A DNA stretch of 64,000 bases. It comes from Lepturacanthus savala (taxonomy: Eukaryota; Chordata; Actinopteri; Scombriformes; Trichiuridae). Position 1 is the first letter of the stretch, and each line of letters starts with the position of its first letter. The stretch spans positions 20,973,575 through 21,037,574 of the forward strand of contig CM060466.1 of NCBI GenBank assembly GCA_030544235.1, read 5' to 3'. Positions 60,556 through 64,000 of this stretch are shown in pieces. The notes under the pieces were generated by a model. It searched no databases. It was not told the origin of the DNA and saw only the letters and a program-made list of their open reading frames with translations. The position numbers and the translations under genes were made by a program.

Positions 60556-61370
60556 TACACTATCGTTCAAAAGATTTAGAACAATAATTGTTCCATTTTT
60601 ATTAAAATGCACGCACTTTACCCCTATAGAATTCATTAGACTGATATATATATATATATATATATAGTATATATGAGAGGAGAGAGTGTGTAAATACTGT
60701 CCCATGTTTCAAAAATGCTTGGGGACAGAGAAACATACACAGCCTGTATTCCTTAAAACGTGTAGTTATGACTTTCATGAAGTTGTCATGTCACTACTAT
60801 ACAGTCACCACCCACACCCCCATTCACAGCCATTCAAATCAGCCAATCAGAGAAGAAGCTTGAGAAAGGAAGCGCAAAGCTATATTGAGATGAATCTCAA
60901 ATAAAGATAAATTGAGATAATCAAATTTTATCTCAAATAAAAAACAGACAGGTGTATAGTATGGAACATTTAAATATATGTAGTACACTACCTGGCCCAA
61001 AAAAGAGAGATATCAAATTTCATGAATCAAGTAATAGTTAACAACTTAGACTTACAGCTTTTCAGCAGTAATGGTCATAAATGAAGTCTTGAAAGTTGAT
61101 CCAAACATTTTCTACAAGTGCCACATGTTTTTATGGTTTTTCTGGTCTTTTTCTGGGACTAGAGCTATGCAGTAGCTAATGGTCTACACCGAGTTAGTCA
61201 GGAGTTCATCCTGCAGCAAGATAATGATGGTGATCTGACAGCCCAGAGGTACGATACCTCGGGGCTGTCAGATCATCATCATCATCAGATAAGACAATCA
61301 ACTATGCAAATTTCAATAAAAACTGAAAAAAATCAAGGTGTTCTAAAACTTTTGACTGGCAGTTCATGTA
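60556..61370. mobile_element. Degenerate Tc1-like element
   Basis: The left end is TACACTATCGTTCAAAAGAT then TTAGAAC. The reversed right end is TACATGAACTGCCAGTCAAA then AGTTTTAGAAC. The core TCAAAAG(A/T)TTTAGAAC is shared and TA sits at each outer edge. CTGCAGCAAGATAATGATGG at 61211-61230 reads as LQQDND, a relic of the Tc1 transposase D-box region. An AT microsatellite (60644-60666), a repeat related to 42640-42720 (near 60780) and a hairpin (61231-61275) are nested in it. Confidence 0.65.
61220..61286. repeat. Near-perfect hairpin
   Basis: TGATCTGACAGCCCAGAGGTA (61231-61251) is the reverse complement of 61255-61275 with one mismatch and a 3-base loop. ATGATG/CATCAT flanks extend the pairing imperfectly to about 32 bp per arm. 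Confidence 0.92.
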
Positions 61371-61569
61371 TAAATGTCTTCATGAATTTTGAAAATTCAC
61401 GAACAGTTGTGAATGATTTTATTTGTAAATGTGTGTGTACAAATAAATTATTTTGATATACACTATGTATTTTGTTCAGATGTCAATCATCATATGAAAT
61501 TACAGCTGTTACACACTGTGTTTTAATCATTAATTAACCATGTGTACAACACTTATGGTTACTAACAGG

Positions 61570-61840
61570 ATCAGGTTTCAGAATTCAGGTGCTGGAGGGT
61601 CATGATCGCTCTGTAGGTGAACTCCAGGACTAGGTCTGTGGTGGCTTTGAGGTGGAACAGCACAAGACACTCAAGGGACTTCATTGCCACAGAGGTCAGA
61701 GCCAAGTGTCCATACTGTAGTCATTAAGTCCTGTGGTCCTTGTTTTCTTGGGGACAGGACTGATGCTGGAGGATTTGAAGCAGCTCACACATGGCATGTC
61801 TCCAGGAAATTGAACATATGTCAAAGATGCCACTTCGGTC
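61570..61840 (-). mobile_element. LINE reverse-transcriptase remnant
   Basis: On the minus strand, with frameshifts: CFKSSSISPVPKKTRTTGLN, then LALTSVAMKSLECLV and EFTYRAIMTLQ. This parallels the non-LTR RT pattern CFK..TI.PVPKK....LNDYRPVALTS..MK..ER and FAYRA. It is a dead fragment, clade not determined. Confidence 0.7.
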
Positions 61841-62655
61841 ACCACTACATTATATTACATTTCTTTTCTTTCTGTTTTTGTTTTTCCACTTCTGTTCCAT
61901 TAATTGCATTTTTTAAGCAAAAGAGCAATTTTCTAAGACAGAACTGAGGAAATGAGACATGCGCTTGAATCAGCATCACAAAATTTATATTTCTCACAGA
62001 CTGAATCCTGAAGGTCATCTCAGGCACTCACTGCGTACTGAGCTGCTGATTAAGGAAATTACACACTAAGTAAAAGACTGTGAGCACAAATTGAATGCAA
62101 CGTGCATCATAAATTCTCACTGAGCTTTCATGACAGTAGAACTGGCTCTTGGTGTTGTGAGTTATTCTGAATTTCCAGTTTTGACAACAAGCTTGATGAA
62201 AGAAAACCACTAAAAGCACAAAACCGTTCAAGAACAGTATTTAAAGTATCTCCAGATGTGAAGAAACCAAAGCTAAAAATTAATGCTAAAAGTAAGAAAT
62301 AACAGCAACCAACAGGAATAAATCTACAAGCTTCCATGCAACATAAAAATAGAGGAAGTAAAATAAAGGAAATGGAAACAAATCCCATTTGGGGTTTAGA
62401 AGCTGGAGTTATGATGAGTGCAATGATTGGGTTTCTAGGTTACTACATCACTGAAATGTAACTGAGGCTGTGCATCACTGCACATAACACACACACAAGC
62501 ATGCATGTGCATGTGCATGCACACACACACTCTGCCCTTGTCTGTACCAGTGAATGTATTCAATCTGGCCAGTGTGTGAGCTCGGGGGATTAACAAGAGC
62601 TAAAGGTTGCAGAGTCCACTTCCTCAGCTCTGAGACTCATTCCAACAGATGACTG

Positions 62656-62658
<3 letters not shown>
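61841..62658 (-). other. Probable mgat5b intron, nothing recognised
   Basis: AT-rich DNA with a CA/TGCA-rich stretch at 62486-62530. The two minus-strand frames (62028-62388) have no domain and do not continue the mgat5b reading frame. Confidence 0.45.

Positions 62659-62697
<39 letters not shown>
62659..62697. repeat. (GT)n microsatellite
   Basis: Perfect GT run of about 19 units, just upstream of an alternating GC/GT tract. Confidence 0.97.
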
Positions 62698-62699
<2 letters not shown>

Positions 62700-62720
62700 T
62701 AGTATATATAATGTGCTTTT

Positions 62721-62743
62721 GCGCGTGCACGTGCGCGTGCACG
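62721..62743. repeat. Alternating purine-pyrimidine CG-rich tract
   Basis: GCGCGTGCACGTGCGCGTGC and onward. Strict purine-pyrimidine alternation with internal palindromes (GTGCAC), a strong Z-DNA-type sequence. Confidence 0.85.
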
Positions 62744-62863
62744 CTCGTGCATGTGAAGAGCGTGCGTGTGAAAGGTCAGGGGTTGCGCGTGCTAGTAATC
62801 GGATTCCGTTTCCCGCGTTTTTCCTCTGACAGTGTCAATAGCCCACCTACAGTGGATTATCAT

Positions 62864-63150
62864 GCTCAACAATGCAAAACCAAATGGTTGAAAGTCTATA
62901 GTGGTGCAATGTGTTTACTTTTTTTAATTAGCCCATCGGGTGGAATGTCTCAACAGGTGTTGATTCTTGGAAACTCAATAGTGGGGGTATTGTGCTTACT
63001 TTGTATTTTACCCATCCCCTGAAGTCTCAACAATGCAAACCCGAATGGCGGGAACTCTGTAGGGGTCATTGTGTTTACTTTTAATTTACCCAGCCCCATG
63101 AAGTCTCAACAGGTGGTGTGAGGCCAAAATGTGGGATACTCTGAAGATGT
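62864..63150 (+). repeat. Tandem array of ~80-bp units (about 3.5 copies)
   Basis: Units start at 62864, 62948, 63025 and 63104 (lengths 84, 77, 79 and a partial). Each begins (T/G)CTCAACA. The full units share a GTG(T/C)TTACTTT block, then a (T/A)(A/T)ATTTTACCCA-like block and a CATC/CCCATGAAG end. Units 1 and 3 also share CAACAATGCAAA. Two units contain TGTTTAC, a forkhead-type core (62912-62918 and 63072-63078). The array lies about 250 bp upstream of a TATA box. Confidence 0.8.
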
Positions 63151-63364
63151 TTCCATCCTGATTCACAGAGAATGTTATGGCATCAAATTCGCTTAAAGAT
63201 TCACAAGTTTTTTTTTTTTTCCCCGCCATCCAAACAGTCTAAGACAGCACTTGACATGGAAACAGATGTACTTACCCCAAAATCAAAGAAGAAGTCTCTA
63301 TCACTAATCAATGACGATCCGCGTGCACGCAGTGCGGGGGGAGTGGGGGTTGTATGTTTGCGCC

Positions 63365-63430
63365 TCCCACTGGGGGTGTGGTTAGGATTTTTAAAACTAT
63401 AAAGATCAACCTGTATGAAGGAAGGGGTCT
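63365..63430 (+). promoter_or_regulatory. TATA-type core promoter candidate
   Basis: TATAAAG at 63398-63404 is preceded by GGGGGTGTGG at 63372-63381, a CACCC/KLF-type box. It lies about 92 bp before a Kozak-like ATG. Transcription would be expected to start near 63428-63435. Promoter activity is inferred from sequence alone. Confidence 0.45.
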
Positions 63431-63495
63431 AACATCATTGTTGGTTGACGATCCGCTCATCTTCCATACTGTCGACGCATCAGAAAACTGCCGCC

Positions 63496-63851
63496 ATGTC
63501 GCACTTTTCAGGTAAGAAACTCTTATGTTTTCCTTAAGTACGTGTTTCAGCTCTGCCTATATGCACATACAATGTAATTTGTAAAAAAAGAAAAAAAGAA
63601 AAGTGAAACTATTTTGTTTTTAAGGGGGTTTTATTTATTAAGGTTACGATTCTGGAGACGAATTCGTCCCCTTGAAGAAACGCTTCAGAATTCCAGGTTT
63701 ATATATCTATTTATTTAATAATTTAAAAATAATTTATTACTACTTTATTTACTTGTTTTACCTAACAATGTATATTCTGTATGTTTTAAATAATACTACA
63801 GCGAAATTGCAAGAAAAGAAAAAAAGATCACTTTCTTTAAAAAGTGATTAG
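63496..63851 (+). CDS. Start of an unidentified small spliced gene
   Basis: GCCGCCATG is an optimal translation start. Exon 1 (63496-63511, MSHFS plus one base) ends at a consensus donor AG|GTAAGA. Exon 2 (63643-63696) follows acceptor TTTATTAAG and encodes GYDSGDEFVPLKKRFRIP, keeping phase 1 to the donor G|GTTTAT. Exon 3 after acceptor TACTACAG (63802) adds AKLQEKKKRSLSLKSD and a TAG at 63849-63851, 39 residues in all. Alternatively an acceptor at 63844 would read VIRAQQKREKQETDDV to a GTATGT donor at 63894, and the gene would continue out of the window. The acidic N-terminus and the basic LKKRFR suggest a nuclear protein. No family recognised. It would be nested antisense in a mgat5b intron. 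Confidence 0.35.
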
Positions 63852-64000
63852 AGCGCAGCAGAAGAGGGAAAAACAGGAGACTGACGACGTTAGGTATGTG
63901 TGAATGTATAAATTGTAATGTTTGTTTATAAAAACCCTTGTTTCTAAATCTAATTAGTATTGTTTTTAACTAACCTGAAACATCTGTTTTTTAAGCCTGA

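Noticed and set aside
61231..61275. microRNA precursor
   Set aside because: Three-base loop and location in a Tc1-like relic; no space for a normal pre-miRNA terminal loop.
62864..63150. CRISPR-like array
   Set aside because: Units are imperfect ~80-bp tandem copies without constant repeats and variable spacers, and the DNA is vertebrate.
60320..64000. Further upstream mgat5b exon in the window
   Set aside because: I looked on the minus strand for the block preceding CHIRVIDTFG and found no matching peptide with splice sites; it presumably lies beyond 64000.

Overview
The window looks like teleost fish nuclear DNA. It is AT-rich and full of CA/GT microsatellites. It carries fish-typical repeats: V-SINE-like (DANA/Mermaid type) SINEs, Tc1-like and piggyBac-like miniature elements, hAT-like ends, and L2-type and other LINE remnants. 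The one gene that can be identified is a vertebrate glycosyltransferase. Everything here was read by eye; no database search was run, and family names rest on remembered similarity.

The identifiable gene is mgat5b on the minus strand. It encodes the beta-1,6-N-acetylglucosaminyltransferase Vb/IX of family GT18. Eight coding exons lie between 60319 and 41749. All introns within the window have GT...AG ends, and the exons join in one open frame of 414 residues ending in a Cys-rich tail and TAA. This is roughly the C-terminal half of the enzyme. The N-terminal exons (membrane anchor and stem) must lie beyond 64000. A likely 3' UTR runs to AATAAA signals near 40990 or 40910.

Region 1-40900 is downstream of mgat5b, and I found no convincing gene exon in it. 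It holds a truncated LINE abutting an 18S rRNA fragment (950-2372), a Tc1-like MITE (14274-14777), hAT-like pieces (14830-15160), an inverted-duplicated SINE (17357-17718), two further SINEs, a decayed L2 LINE (28125-29070), a pair of ~180-bp direct repeats with a 131-codon ORF (29848-31080), a piggyBac-MITE remnant (39905-40370), long microsatellites, and a few stretches that look like conserved noncoding DNA.

Region 41000-60319 is mgat5b. Its introns contain two SINEs, a Tc1-like MITE close to a splice acceptor, an intact piggyBac-type MITE with TTAA duplications, and candidate regulatory blocks.

Region 60320-64000 is probably an upstream intron of mgat5b. It holds a Tc1-like element with a near-perfect hairpin and a LINE reverse-transcriptase remnant. 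The most unusual part is a run of about 3.5 tandem ~80-bp units followed by a TATA-type promoter and the start of a small spliced plus-strand gene of unknown identity (first ATG at 63496), apparently nested antisense in mgat5b.
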